Made by a program: the position numbers and the translations under genes. From assembly GCA_963699345.1 (NCBI GenBank), contig CAVOTL010000005.1, positions 1,674,001-1,738,000 on the forward strand: a stretch of 64,000 nt of DNA. Direction: 5' to 3'. The first letter of the stretch is position 1; each line of letters begins with the position of its first letter. Of this stretch, positions 1 through 8,882 are shown piece after piece. The notes beneath the pieces are model-generated. The model was not told where the DNA came from and did not search any database. It saw nothing but the letters and a program-made list of their open reading frames with translations. The DNA is from Bog-756 sp963699345. Its GTDB lineage: Bacteria; Actinomycetota; Acidimicrobiia; Acidimicrobiales; RAAP-2.

Positions 1-1130
1 AGCAACAGGACGGGCAGGATCGTCCACATGAAGCGGCCGGCCAGGGTCAGACCGCCGTAGGGGTTCGAGACATAGGTGCCGTTGAGGAGGAGGACGGCAC
101 CGGCCGCCACCACCGAGGCGATCACGGCGACGGGCAGGCGCTTGCGTGCCACCCAGAGCCCGATCAGGCCGATGAGGGCGAAGGGCACCTGGACGAACAT
201 CCCCTGGTGGCGGTCGAAGAGGAGCCCGAGCGTGAACTCGAGACCGTTCGACGACGCCCGGGGGAAGGGTTCGGGTAGGCCGCCGAGGTGCCCGAAGTAG
301 TAGTGGTTGTAGAGGAGGAGGAGCACCCAGGCCACCACCGGCACCGCGACGGGGACGACCAGTCGCTTCCAGGCCGAGCCGGCGCGGCGGCCGGCGACCA
401 CGTAGGCGAGGAGGAGCACGGCGGCCGGCACGAAGTTCTTGACCTGGAGCCACGGCAGGTACGCGGCCACGACCACGACCACGATGGTGCTGGTCCGCTG
501 CACCGTTCCCCGTCGCTCGATGAGCGCCACCTCCACCAGGCCGCAGGCCAGTGCCACGCCGGACACCAGATCGGGGTAGATCTGGTTGGCGACGACCACC
601 AGGGCCGGCGCCATGAGCAGGAGGGCGAAGAGCAGCTGACCCCGCCGGCCCAGCGAGGCGAGCCGCGTCGCCCGGCGGTGCAGCAGGACCAGCCCGGCCG
701 TGTTGACGGTGATGACGCCGATGGTCCCCCCGGCGAAGAGGTGGCCGGTGGCGACGAAGGGGATCAACAGGATGCCGAGTCCGGGCTCGAACGCGCTGAT
801 CATTCCGTGGGGCCCGGTGAAGGACTCCACCGCGGTGACCGGCGTGCCCGGAGGGAAGGCGGACAGGGCGTGGCGGGCCAGGTCGGACCGGATGGTGCCG
901 AGGATGTGCGGCGTGAGGTGGAGGTAGGCCTGCGCCTCGATGATGTAGGACGGCTCGTCGCCGGTGAGGTTGACTCCCTTCGACTTCACGAACCACGCCA
1001 CCAGTGACGTCAACACGACGGCGACGACGCCTACGGCCGCGCTGGCCACGACCTCCCGGGTGGGGAAGGGGGACGCCGGGGTCGGAGGGGAGTCCTGCGG
1101 AGGAGGGGAGGACGCGACGCGAGTCGCCAC
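1..1130 (-). CDS. Polytopic membrane protein, glycosyltransferase-like (C-terminus cut by window edge)
   Basis: Reading the minus strand from a GTG at 1130 gives an open frame to the window edge without a stop. A GGGGGA box lies nine bases before the GTG; another in-frame GTG is at 1151. After a Pro/Ser-rich N-terminus there is a first membrane helix, then an extracytoplasmic loop containing GDEPSYI and several further hydrophobic helices separated by short Arg-rich loops. An acidic residue early in the first loop followed by many helices is the layout of GT-C type lipid-linked sugar transferases, so I suggest that class, but no family signature is decisive. The protein is at least 376 residues long here. 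It is preceded by a secreted repeat protein gene on the same strand. Confidence 0.6.
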   Translation of the reverse strand, partial: MATRVASSPPPQDSPPTPASPFPTREVVASAAVGVVAVVLTSLVAWFVKSKGVNLTGDEPSYIIEAQAYLHLTPHILGTIRSDLARHALSAFPPGTPVTAVESFTGPHGMISAFEPGLGILLIPFVATGHLFAGGTIGVITVNTAGLVLLHRRATRLASLGRRGQLLFALLLMAPALVVVANQIYPDLVSGVALACGLVEVALIERRGTVQRTSTIVVVVVAAYLPWLQVKNFVPAAVLLLAYVVAGRRAGSAWKRLVVPVAVPVVAWVLLLLYNHYYFGHLGGLPEPFPRASSNGLEFTLGLLFDRHQGMFVQVPFALIGLIGLWVARKRLPVAVIASVVAAGAVLLLNGTYVSNPYGGLTLAGRFMWTILPVLL

Positions 1131-1216
1131 TCGACCTGATCCCCCGCGCACGCGCAAACGTTAGTCGTGGCCCCGAAGGGCGTCAATCGTGCCGACGCCC
1201 GGTTCGGCGGGCCGGA

Positions 1217-2659
1217 TCAGGCCTTCTGACTCTCCGACAACGTCTGGGTCGTGCCCGCCGCGTCGACGGAGAATCCGACGGCCAGACAGCCGCCCGAGGT
1301 GCAGGCGACGGCGTCGAAGAGACTCGCCGTGTCCCCGGTCGACGAGGGGGGATCGGGTGGGGACTCGCTCGTCCACTGGGTCCCGTCGAACGACTCGGCG
1401 TAGACCGCGTTGGGCGACAGACCGGGGCTCACCTGGGAGCCGCCACTCGCCGTACAGGCGGTGGCCGACAGGCAGGACACCCCGTCGAGGTAGCCGTCGC
1501 CCGAGGGAGGAGCGCCCGTCGTCTGGATCGACCAGGACGATCCGTCCCACACCTCGGCCAACGCCAGGCAGGGACAGGGGTTCCCGGTACCCGACGCGTA
1601 GCCACCGACCGCCTCGCAGTCGGTCAGGGAGATGCACGACACGGCGCTGATGGTGGAGATCTCGGCGCCGGGTCCGTTCAGGGCGTCCGGTTCGGAGGTG
1701 AAGGTGGCGCCGTTCCACTCGTAGGACGTGGTGGCGGTGACGTCACCCCCTCCCGGGTAGTACCCGCCGACCACCATGCACCCGGTCGGCGTGCACGAGA
1801 CCGCACTCAACCCGGGGCCGTCCCCGGGCCCGGGCAGGGCCGGTCCGCTCAACGTCGTCCAGGTGGTGCCGTTCCACGCCTCGGCCAGATTCACCGAATC
1901 CGCCCCGCCGGTGTAGCTGCTGTACGTGGCCCCGACCGCCAGGCAGGACGCCGGAGAGATGCACGACACGCCGTAGAGGAGGACCGACGGGACGCCGGCG
2001 GGATCCGACGGGGTCGGCTGGATCGTCCAGGTCGACCCGTCCCAGAACTCGGCGAGCATCGAACCGGTGGTCGATCCGTCGCCCGAGTCACCGACGGCTT
2101 CGCACGACGTCGGGGAGGAGCAGGTGATCGCCGTCAGTTCGCTCTCCAGGGCGCCCGCCGGGTCGGGCGTCACCTGCAGGGTCCACTTCCGGCCGTTCCA
2201 CTGCTCGGCGAGGGTGGCGTCGATGTACGGTGGTCCGGCGTCGAGGTCACCGGTGCCCCCGACGGCGATGCAGTCCGTCGGCGATGCGCAGGACACGGCC
2301 GAGAGGTAGCCAGCCGGCTCGGCGTGCTTGGCGTGGGGTGACTTGTCGACCTTCCACTTGGGCACCTTGGCGGCAGCCTCGATCCCGCTGGCCGAGAGCT
2401 GGCGTCGGGCCCGCGCCGGGAGGGCGCCCAGTCCGTCGGGGGCGAGTACCCGCATCCTTGCGAGTGGCGTCGCCTGGGGTCGCTCCGACACGCCCGTCGA
2501 CGCCCCGGCCCGCGGCACCGGCCCACCGACCGACGCGGCCAGCAGGGTCGCGGCCAGCAGGGTCGTCGCTCCGATCACCAGCATCACGCCGCGCACCCCC
2601 GTGCGGCGTGGCCGATGGCCGGTCCCCCCGATGTCACCGTTCCGGATCGAGTCCACCAT
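1217..2659 (-). CDS. Secreted protein with seven Cys-paired SCxSPxxCxAVG repeats
   Basis: A 480-residue protein beginning with a basic N-terminus and a hydrophobic segment (about residues 24-45) that looks like a signal peptide. The ATG at 2659 has a GAGAGGAG box upstream. The mature part holds seven repeats, each opening with a motif like AVSCASPTDCIAVGG and continuing with W.G..W...P..DPAG-like strands. Each repeat has two cysteines five or six residues apart. Seven repeats of roughly 50-60 residues suggest a seven-bladed beta-propeller on the cell surface or secreted; that fold is inferred. A second protein in this window (57218-59140) carries the same seven repeats. The function is unknown. 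Confidence 0.8.
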   Translation of the reverse strand: MVDSIRNGDIGGTGHRPRRTGVRGVMLVIGATTLLAATLLAASVGGPVPRAGASTGVSERPQATPLARMRVLAPDGLGALPARARRQLSASGIEAAAKVPKWKVDKSPHAKHAEPAGYLSAVSCASPTDCIAVGGTGDLDAGPPYIDATLAEQWNGRKWTLQVTPDPAGALESELTAITCSSPTSCEAVGDSGDGSTTGSMLAEFWDGSTWTIQPTPSDPAGVPSVLLYGVSCISPASCLAVGATYSSYTGGADSVNLAEAWNGTTWTTLSGPALPGPGDGPGLSAVSCTPTGCMVVGGYYPGGGDVTATTSYEWNGATFTSEPDALNGPGAEISTISAVSCISLTDCEAVGGYASGTGNPCPCLALAEVWDGSSWSIQTTGAPPSGDGYLDGVSCLSATACTASGGSQVSPGLSPNAVYAESFDGTQWTSESPPDPPSSTGDTASLFDAVACTSGGCLAVGFSVDAAGTTQTLSESQKA

Positions 2660-2826
2660 GGGACTCCTCTCGCGTGGTGTGCCCCTGATGTGCCCCTGTC
2701 AGCGGTCGGGTCGTCCGGATGGCACTGCCCGCACCCGACGTGATCCGACCGCTACACCGACAATTGGCGCACATATCGGGGGCGGCCGTCAATCCCGGCC
2801 CGGTGAGCTCCGTGGGGGACGGACGG

Positions 2827-3777
2827 TCAGTCCGCCTCGGAGTAGAACTGACGGAACCAGCGGCGGTACTGGGCGATCGGTCCGTCGCGTCTGGTGAGCA
2901 CCGGCCGGTCACGGTAGATCTTGTTCTCCCAGATCGGTACGTCCTGGGTGAACTGCTCGTTGGTGATCCGGTCGTTCAGGGCGCGGACCGATTCGGTGGT
3001 CCCCCGGTCCGGCAGCGACTTCATCGAGAAACTGAGCGTCACCTCGGTGGACTCGTCGTCGACGGGCGTCTGGGTGATGTACGTCAGCATCTCGATCGGG
3101 GGCTGGCTGACCTCGACGGCCACGATCCCGGGGCCGCACGTCGTCGACGTCGTCTGGATCTCATAGCCCCCCAGGTCCACGGCGGTGACCTTGAGGCGCT
3201 GTTCGACCACCATGGAAGGACCGTCGAACCGGACATCGAAGTGGTCGGCCTCCGGCGGTGCCATGTCGTGGACGGTGGCGAAGTGGGACCGGTCGATGAT
3301 GTTCTCGGTGAGGTCCTGGACGTGGACGCGCACCCGGTACGAGCTGGAACTCCATGCCGTCCACTCCGCCTCGTCCCGACGGTACCCCGTGACGTCGTAG
3401 CCGGGAGGCAGACCGCCGGCGTGGTGCCAGACGAAGATCCGGCCGTTCGCCTCGCACACCGGCCAGGCCCTGGTGGCGACCCGCGGCGCACGGTCCAGTC
3501 CCGGCACGTCGGCGAGCTCGCCCCGCCCGTCGAAGCGCCAACCGTGGAACGGACAGACGAGGCCGTCGCCAAGGACGCGACCGCCGACGCCGAGGTGGGC
3601 GCCCAGGTGTGGGCAGTGGGCGTCGAAGACCCGGGCGGTCCCGTCCTCGCTCCGGAAGAGGACCAGGTCCACTCCGAGGTAGGAGACGGCGCGGACGTCG
3701 CCGGGCGCGAGGTCCGCGCCGGCGCCGAGGCTGAACCACCCGTTGGGGGTGCTGGGGAACGGGTAACGGGACGTCAC
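2827..3777 (-). CDS. Rieske non-heme iron oxygenase, KshA-like terminal oxygenase
   Basis: A 316-residue protein with an N-terminal Rieske [2Fe-2S] domain: C55-x-H57 (CPH) and C75-x2-H78 (CPFH), about 17 residues apart. The mononuclear iron site motif follows as ENIIDRSHFATVH (N159 to H170), matching the N/D-x-x-H-x4-H pattern of aromatic and steroid ring hydroxylases. The start NGWFSLGAG...V.YLG is like 3-ketosteroid 9-alpha-hydroxylase oxygenases, which suggests a steroid, terpenoid or other alicyclic substrate. An electron-transfer reductase is not seen nearby. The gene lies 10 bases after a dehydrogenase-like gene and probably forms an operon with it and the Gfo/Idh oxidoreductase. The substrate cannot be told from sequence. 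Confidence 0.88.
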   Translation of the reverse strand: MTSRYPFPSTPNGWFSLGAGADLAPGDVRAVSYLGVDLVLFRSEDGTARVFDAHCPHLGAHLGVGGRVLGDGLVCPFHGWRFDGRGELADVPGLDRAPRVATRAWPVCEANGRIFVWHHAGGLPPGYDVTGYRRDEAEWTAWSSSSYRVRVHVQDLTENIIDRSHFATVHDMAPPEADHFDVRFDGPSMVVEQRLKVTAVDLGGYEIQTTSTTCGPGIVAVEVSQPPIEMLTYITQTPVDDESTEVTLSFSMKSLPDRGTTESVRALNDRITNEQFTQDVPIWENKIYRDRPVLTRRDGPIAQYRRWFRQFYSEAD

Positions 3778-3787
3778 GCGACGAAGG

Positions 3788-4939
3788 TCACCCCGACGGC
3801 GGGGCGGCGCCCCGGTCCCCGGCCGTGGCGTCGTGGAACCGGCCGGCGAACGCCCGCAGCGGAAGGTCCGCGCTGGTCATCAGACCCGGCGGCGCCTCGA
3901 ACACCGACCGCATGGCGTTCAGGGCGGGCATCCCGGTGATCGTCATCCCCAGTGATGCGAAGTACTCGGGGGTCCACCCGCCGGGCGGCCGGCCGGTGGC
4001 CGGAAAGATCATGTGGCGGTTGACGATCGTGGGGTCGCCCTCGACGGTGGTGATGTAGCACCCCTGTACGTCCCAGCTCGGCTCCGTCGCCGGGGTCATC
4101 TGCCATTCGAGGTGCACCTCGATCCTGGACTCGCCGGCGACGAGGCCCTTGAACTTCGCCAGGCTGCCCCCCACGGACCCCATCGGCAGGGTCCACCAGC
4201 CCAGATCGACCTCTTCGGTGCACGCACCGAGTTCGCATTCGAACACGACCTCGTCGATCTCCAGGTCGAAGCAGTCCGCCATCAGATAGATCGAGTCGGC
4301 GAACACCGTGCAGCCGGTCTCCAGGAGGCCGGGGACCGCGGGGTCGTCGACCGGGCGCCCGTAGCCCACGTTCTTCCAGGTGTCGACCGAGTGGTGGCAC
4401 GAGACGTCGACCGTCTCCAGGACGGTGAGGCGGTCGATCCGCCCCATGCCGGCCGTGGCCACGACGCTGAGGATCTGGGCGAGTCCGGGATTCATGCCCG
4501 TGCCGTAGAAGGTGGAGCCCCCTCGACGGCACGCCGCCTCGATGAGTTCGGTGGGTCTCTTCCCCGACGGATGGGGATGGTTGCGGTCGCGGTGGTGGCC
4601 GGTGATCCAGTCCGACGTGGTCACCACGTTGATGCCCGCGTCGAGCAGTTCGCAGAACAGGTCGATGTCGGGCCAGACGCCGTTGAAATTGACCACGTCG
4701 GGCTGGGCCCGGAGCACGTCGGCCACGTCGCCGGTCGCCCGTATGCCGAGGGGAGCCACACCGACGATCTCCCCGGCGTCCAGGCCCACCTTGTCCGGCG
4801 AGTAGCAGAGGAGGCCCACGAGGTCGAGGTCGGGATGGTCGACGATGCGTCGGATCATCTCGGAACCGACATTGCCGGTGGCCACCTGGACGACCCGGAG
4901 CTGGCGTTGCGACTCTGTGCGGTCGGGAATCAGGTCCAC
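3788..4939 (-). CDS. NAD(P)-dependent amine-dehydrogenase/DapB-like oxidoreductase
   Basis: A 383-residue protein. The N-terminus reads VVQVATGNVGSEMIRRI, a Rossmann nucleotide-binding turn (TGNVG), followed by a region with NGVWPD and TTSDWITG. The middle has YGTGMNPG, and the C-terminal half lacks membrane segments. This layout is that of dihydrodipicolinate-reductase-like proteins related to 2,4-diaminopentanoate dehydrogenase, often found in actinobacterial catabolic clusters; the real substrate is unknown. I chose a GTG at 4939 because it starts just before VDLIPD and overlaps the stop of the upstream Gfo/Idh gene by 10 bases; longer starts give low-complexity Arg-rich sequence. A paralogue, frameshifted, is at 21881-22967. 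Confidence 0.82.
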   Translation of the reverse strand: MDLIPDRTESQRQLRVVQVATGNVGSEMIRRIVDHPDLDLVGLLCYSPDKVGLDAGEIVGVAPLGIRATGDVADVLRAQPDVVNFNGVWPDIDLFCELLDAGINVVTTSDWITGHHRDRNHPHPSGKRPTELIEAACRRGGSTFYGTGMNPGLAQILSVVATAGMGRIDRLTVLETVDVSCHHSVDTWKNVGYGRPVDDPAVPGLLETGCTVFADSIYLMADCFDLEIDEVVFECELGACTEEVDLGWWTLPMGSVGGSLAKFKGLVAGESRIEVHLEWQMTPATEPSWDVQGCYITTVEGDPTIVNRHMIFPATGRPPGGWTPEYFASLGMTITGMPALNAMRSVFEAPPGLMTSADLPLRAFAGRFHDATAGDRGAAPPSG

Positions 4940-5928
4940 CGGTCCTCCCCGGGGTACACCACGCCGACCTGGCGGCGGATCTCGTCGAGGATCTCCTGGA
5001 GGAGCAGGGTCTCGGAGGCCGGCATCTGCGGGCTCTCCCTGCTGCCGGCCACGATGCAACGATTGGCCTCGTCGATCTCGAAGCGCAGCCCCTCTCCTTC
5101 CCAACCGCAGTCGAAGACCTCGCGGCCGGCCAGGGTCACGAGGACGATCGAGTCCGGGCAGTGCATGAACGCCGGGATCTCGATCACGCCGGAGGTTCCG
5201 GCGATCCGCGCCGTGCAGCTCTGGGGGGTCCGGATCGACGCCTTGAGGACGGACAGGCCGCCGCCGGCGTGGTGCAGGATGGCGGCGACGTCCTCGTCCA
5301 CCCCGGTGACCCCGATGACACCGTCGGCCGTGATGCGGTCGGGTGCTCCGAAGACGAAGGTGCTCAGCTGCACCGGATAGATCCCCAGGTCGAGGAGGGC
5401 CCCTCCACCCTGGGCGAGGTCGAAGTGCCGATGGGTGGCGACCACCTCACTCCGGAACCCGAAATCGGCCTCGACCAGGAGGGGCCGGCCGATGGCGCCG
5501 TCGTCGAGCAGGGTCCTCAACGTCTCGTAGGGAGGGAGGAAGCGCGACCACAGGGCCTCCATGATGAACCGGTCGTGGCGCTCGGCGACGTCGAAGACGT
5601 GACGGGCCTGGGCCACGTTGAGGGTGAAGGGCTTCTCGCACAGGACGTGCTTGCCGGCCTCGAGATAGAGGATGGCATCGGCGGCGTGCCGGGAGTGCGG
5701 GGTCGCGATGTACACGGCGTCGACCTCGGGATCCTCGGCCAGGGACTCATAGCTGCCGTGCGGATGCGGGATCCCGAACTCGGTGGCGAACCCGGCCGCG
5801 CCGGCGGTCGTGCGGGAGGCGACGGCCACCATCTCTCCACCGTCGACGAAGGCCATCGCCCGGGCGAAGCTCGCGGCGATGCCGCCCGTGCCGGCGATCC
5901 CCCATCGAACGGCACCCGTCTGCGACAT
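4930..5928 (-). CDS. Gfo/Idh/MocA family oxidoreductase
   Basis: A 332-residue protein with an N-terminal Rossmann fold (WGIAGTGGIAASFARA) and the family's conserved CEKPF motif, followed by a C-terminal alpha/beta domain with GGGALLDLGIYPV. These enzymes oxidise or reduce sugars, cyclitols or related hydroxy compounds with NAD(P); trans-dihydrodiol dehydrogenase-type members act on ring diols, which would fit beside a Rieske oxygenase, but this is inference. ATG 5928 has a strong GGGAGGGAG box; a GTG two codons upstream at 5934 is also possible. It is the first gene of the three-gene minus-strand operon ending with the Rieske gene. Confidence 0.88.
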   Translation of the reverse strand: MSQTGAVRWGIAGTGGIAASFARAMAFVDGGEMVAVASRTTAGAAGFATEFGIPHPHGSYESLAEDPEVDAVYIATPHSRHAADAILYLEAGKHVLCEKPFTLNVAQARHVFDVAERHDRFIMEALWSRFLPPYETLRTLLDDGAIGRPLLVEADFGFRSEVVATHRHFDLAQGGGALLDLGIYPVQLSTFVFGAPDRITADGVIGVTGVDEDVAAILHHAGGGLSVLKASIRTPQSCTARIAGTSGVIEIPAFMHCPDSIVLVTLAGREVFDCGWEGEGLRFEIDEANRCIVAGSRESPQMPASETLLLQEILDEIRRQVGVVYPGEDRWT

Positions 5929-5964
5929 GGTCACTCCCTCCCTTCCCGACGCACGATCATCGCG

Positions 5965-7497
5965 TCACGACGACCGGAAGGCGATGACACCCGACGCCGA
6001 GCCCCCCGCCGACGTCCCGAGCCCGGTCACCACCGTCCCGCCGGAGATGGCCACCCCGCTCCAGCACGGTCCGGGCAACGCCAGGTCGGTGAGGAGCGCA
6101 CCGGTGGTGGCGTTGCGCACCTGGACCGTCGGTTCGAACACCTCGCAGGAGAACGTCATGCCGCCGCTGTAGGTGGTGGCGCCGAACGACCGGGCGTCGG
6201 AGGCGTGCCACAGGACCTTGCCAGTCGACGCGTCGATGGCGAAGAAGCTCGGATTCGACTGGTCTCCGACGTCTCCGGGCGACCCCGGACTGCAGTCCGG
6301 GGTCAGGTCCCCGATGCCGGTCGCCCCGTAGATGACGGACCCGTCGTAGGCGGGGCTGCCGAGGAATCCACCGGCCGACCCGCCGAAGACCACCCTCGTC
6401 GACCAGCGGACGGCCCCGGTGGCGGGATCGAGGGAGACGTACCGGCCGTCCTTACCGAAGGCGCCGAGGAAGTCCGGCCTGCCGTCGGGGGCGAGCCCGA
6501 CGTTGGTCCCCACCTCGTCGAAGTCGCAGGTCAGGTTCCGGGTGCCGACGCCCGTCGTCCAGCGCACCGATCCGGTGCGCGCATCGAGCGAGATGACGCG
6601 CTCGGCCGATGTGGTCTGGACGTTCCCGTCATTGCAGTCGGCCACCGTGAACACGACGTCGTCGAGATCCGGCAGATAGCTCCCCGAGGACCAGACCCCT
6701 CCGCACCCGTCGTCCAGGATGGTCCCCTCGGCGTTGACGTCCGTCTGGTGGATCCACACCGGTGCACCCGTCTGCAGGCTGGCCGCCACGATGTACCCCC
6801 GCTCACCCGCCTGGCCGTCGGTGCTGGTCCCGAAGTAGACGTTCCCGTCCTCGACGATGGGGGACGAGAAGATGCGGGTGGGATCGGTGGTCGGGCTCGG
6901 GGGCCGTTCGGGCAGTCCGTCGTAGATGTGCTTCCAGAAGAGCTGTCCGGTGTCCGCGTCGATGGCGTAGAGGGTGTACCCGCCTCCGAAGATGACGAGG
7001 TTGGGACGGGTCCCGGCGCCGGGCTCGTACCAGGCGGTCGACGTCACCAGCCCACCGTCGGAGTCGTCGGTGCGCGGCTGCTCACCCGGGTACGGCGTGA
7101 CCCCGGTCTGCGAATCGAGTTGATAGGACCAGCGCAACGTGCCGGTGGCGACGTCGACGGCGTAGAACTTCGTGTCCCACGACCCGAAGTAGGCCACGCC
7201 GCCGACCACCGTCGGGGTGGCGGTGACGGCGTCCCCGGTGGGGAAGAACCACGCCTCGCGGAGCGTGCCCACGGTCGAGGGAGTCAGCGTGGTGGGTCCG
7301 ACGAAGTCGTGCTCGGGACCGTTCCCGTAGCTCGCCCAGCTGCCGGCCGGAACTGGCGACCGGGGCGCCGTCGTGGCGGTGGACTTCGTCAGCGACTGGG
7401 ACCCGGCCGAACAGCCCGCCGCCGCCAGCACCGTGGCCGCCAGGACGCCCCAGCGGGCCAGGCGCCCGATCCGGCGCGCCCGTTCGGTCACCCTCAT
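5965..7497 (-). CDS. PQQ-like beta-propeller repeat lipoprotein
   Basis: A 510-residue protein with a lipoprotein signal: basic start, hydrophobic stretch and lipobox LAAAGC (Cys29). The rest has repeats of the type YAVDVATGTLRWSYQ, YAIDADTGQLFWKH, ISLDARTGSVRW, VSLDPATGAVRWST and FAIDASTGKVLWHA, the classic A.D..TG...W blade motif of PQQ/BamB-like propellers. Six or more such blades are visible. Known members are either quinoprotein dehydrogenases or scaffold proteins; no PQQ ligand set or disulfide ring is evident, so a binding or scaffold role is as likely as enzymatic. Its ATG overlaps the stop of the upstream gene (ATGA), so it is the last gene of a coupled three-gene operon of exported propellers. 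Confidence 0.85.
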   Translation of the reverse strand: MRVTERARRIGRLARWGVLAATVLAAAGCSAGSQSLTKSTATTAPRSPVPAGSWASYGNGPEHDFVGPTTLTPSTVGTLREAWFFPTGDAVTATPTVVGGVAYFGSWDTKFYAVDVATGTLRWSYQLDSQTGVTPYPGEQPRTDDSDGGLVTSTAWYEPGAGTRPNLVIFGGGYTLYAIDADTGQLFWKHIYDGLPERPPSPTTDPTRIFSSPIVEDGNVYFGTSTDGQAGERGYIVAASLQTGAPVWIHQTDVNAEGTILDDGCGGVWSSGSYLPDLDDVVFTVADCNDGNVQTTSAERVISLDARTGSVRWTTGVGTRNLTCDFDEVGTNVGLAPDGRPDFLGAFGKDGRYVSLDPATGAVRWSTRVVFGGSAGGFLGSPAYDGSVIYGATGIGDLTPDCSPGSPGDVGDQSNPSFFAIDASTGKVLWHASDARSFGATTYSGGMTFSCEVFEPTVQVRNATTGALLTDLALPGPCWSGVAISGGTVVTGLGTSAGGSASGVIAFRSS

Positions 7498-8882
7498 TCC
7501 CCTTCGGACGGACTCTCGGGCGTGGGCAGCGGAGTCCGGTGGTCCGGGAAGGGACAGACCTGTCGGGCCGGAACGCAGATGGTGACGCTCGTCGGGAAGG
7601 CGAAGTGCCCGGCGACCGTCGTCGGCGTCTCCGGCACCCGACCGGGTCCGAAGCGTACGGACATGACCCGCCCCTCGTAATTCGAGGGACCGCAGTTGGT
7701 CAGGGGGGCCGAGCAGGAGATGTGGATGTCCACGAAGTAGAGCGTGCCGTCGGGCGCGAACGCCATGCCGAACGGATTGAACCCGTTCGGGTCGCTGCCG
7801 AAGGTGGCGAGCGACTCACCGTTGACGCTCGGCCGGTCGACCGGGGTCCCGTCCGCCGTGAACCACTTGATGACGGCGTCGTGCGCCCCTCCCCCGAAGA
7901 TCGACGAGATCGCGTAGCAGTCACAGGTCGGGTCGTGGGCGACGCCCATCGGCACGGGCAGGTTGTCACCGGTCGCCTGGAAGAACACCGACGATCGGAT
8001 GAGGGACCGCGGGTAGCGCCCGTCGGGGCACTCGGCGGCACTGGTCGGGAACGACGAGTGGTCGAACTCGAGCACGTTGCCGGGGAACTCGCCGGTGGAC
8101 GAGCCGGCCTGGGGCACCAGGATGTTGCCGTTCGCCAGGGCGGTCATCATGCCCGGCTGGGAGAGCCCCCCGGAGCCGTCGGTGTGGTTCGGTCCGACCC
8201 CGGCTGTGTCGGGGCCGTAGAGCACACAGGCGCTGGTGTACGACGGCGCGAACCACTCGATCAACCGTCCGTCGGTGGGGATCGGGAACGAGCCCTGCGC
8301 CGTCCCGATGTCACTGGCGAAGATGTTGTGCTCGCCGTCGACGGCACACCCGGTGTAGGTGGCCTGACCGTTGTAGACGCCGGTGTCGTCCGCCGGCGCG
8401 TCCTGACCCGGCTGCCCGGGGGCCATCCGGAAGGGTCCCGGGACGTAGAGGGTCTTCCCGGTGAACCCGCCGTGGACGTTGTTCACCTCTTCGCTGTCGG
8501 CCGGCTGCTTGAACGGATAGGTCGGAGGACCGCCCGGGTTCAGCTGGCTCGGATTGGTCGGGTCCGAGCCGCCGATGAAGCGGCCCGAGCCGTCGTTGAG
8601 CACACACGTCTGGCCGTTCAGGTCCCACGGGGCCATGAGCTGCCCCTGGGACCCGTCGGCCGAGCTGTAGTAGTCCACCTCCTCGTCCTGGTCCCAGTAC
8701 ACGAGGTATCCCGACCGGGGAGCGGACGAGGTCGCCGTCGTGGGAGCCGGGCTCGATGCCGGAGCGGCGCTCGAACTGCACCCGGACAGGACCAGCGTGG
8801 CGATCACGAGGGCCCCCAGCATCGGGCGACGCGTCCGGTTCGGACGCCGACCGCCGGGCCGGAGGGACAGGGCACCCTTCAC
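7494..8882 (-). CDS. Secreted lipoprotein, NHL/SMP-30-like propeller of unknown function
   Basis: A 462-residue protein. I chose the GTG at 8882, which overlaps the stop of the upstream NHL gene as GTGA; upstream extension is Arg-rich and out of character. The N-terminus has basic residues and a lipobox VLSGC (Cys about 35), then an Ala/Ser/Pro/Thr linker typical of exported lipoproteins. Later parts contain GVAHDPTCDCYAIS and GMAFAPDGTLYFVDIHI, similar to blades of NHL or gluconolactonase-like propellers. It contains several cysteines that could be paired outside the cell. No catalytic residues are recognisable. It sits between two other exported propeller genes and is probably co-translated with both. 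Confidence 0.78.
   Translation of the reverse strand: MKGALSLRPGGRRPNRTRRPMLGALVIATLVLSGCSSSAAPASSPAPTTATSSAPRSGYLVYWDQDEEVDYYSSADGSQGQLMAPWDLNGQTCVLNDGSGRFIGGSDPTNPSQLNPGGPPTYPFKQPADSEEVNNVHGGFTGKTLYVPGPFRMAPGQPGQDAPADDTGVYNGQATYTGCAVDGEHNIFASDIGTAQGSFPIPTDGRLIEWFAPSYTSACVLYGPDTAGVGPNHTDGSGGLSQPGMMTALANGNILVPQAGSSTGEFPGNVLEFDHSSFPTSAAECPDGRYPRSLIRSSVFFQATGDNLPVPMGVAHDPTCDCYAISSIFGGGAHDAVIKWFTADGTPVDRPSVNGESLATFGSDPNGFNPFGMAFAPDGTLYFVDIHISCSAPLTNCGPSNYEGRVMSVRFGPGRVPETPTTVAGHFAFPTSVTICVPARQVCPFPDHRTPLPTPESPSEGE

Noticed and set aside
5161..7680. Very long open frame (839 codons) opposite the Gfo/Idh and PQQ genes
   Set aside because: It is Gly/Arg/Asp-rich shadow sequence, lacks family motifs, and its opposite strand encodes clear proteins.
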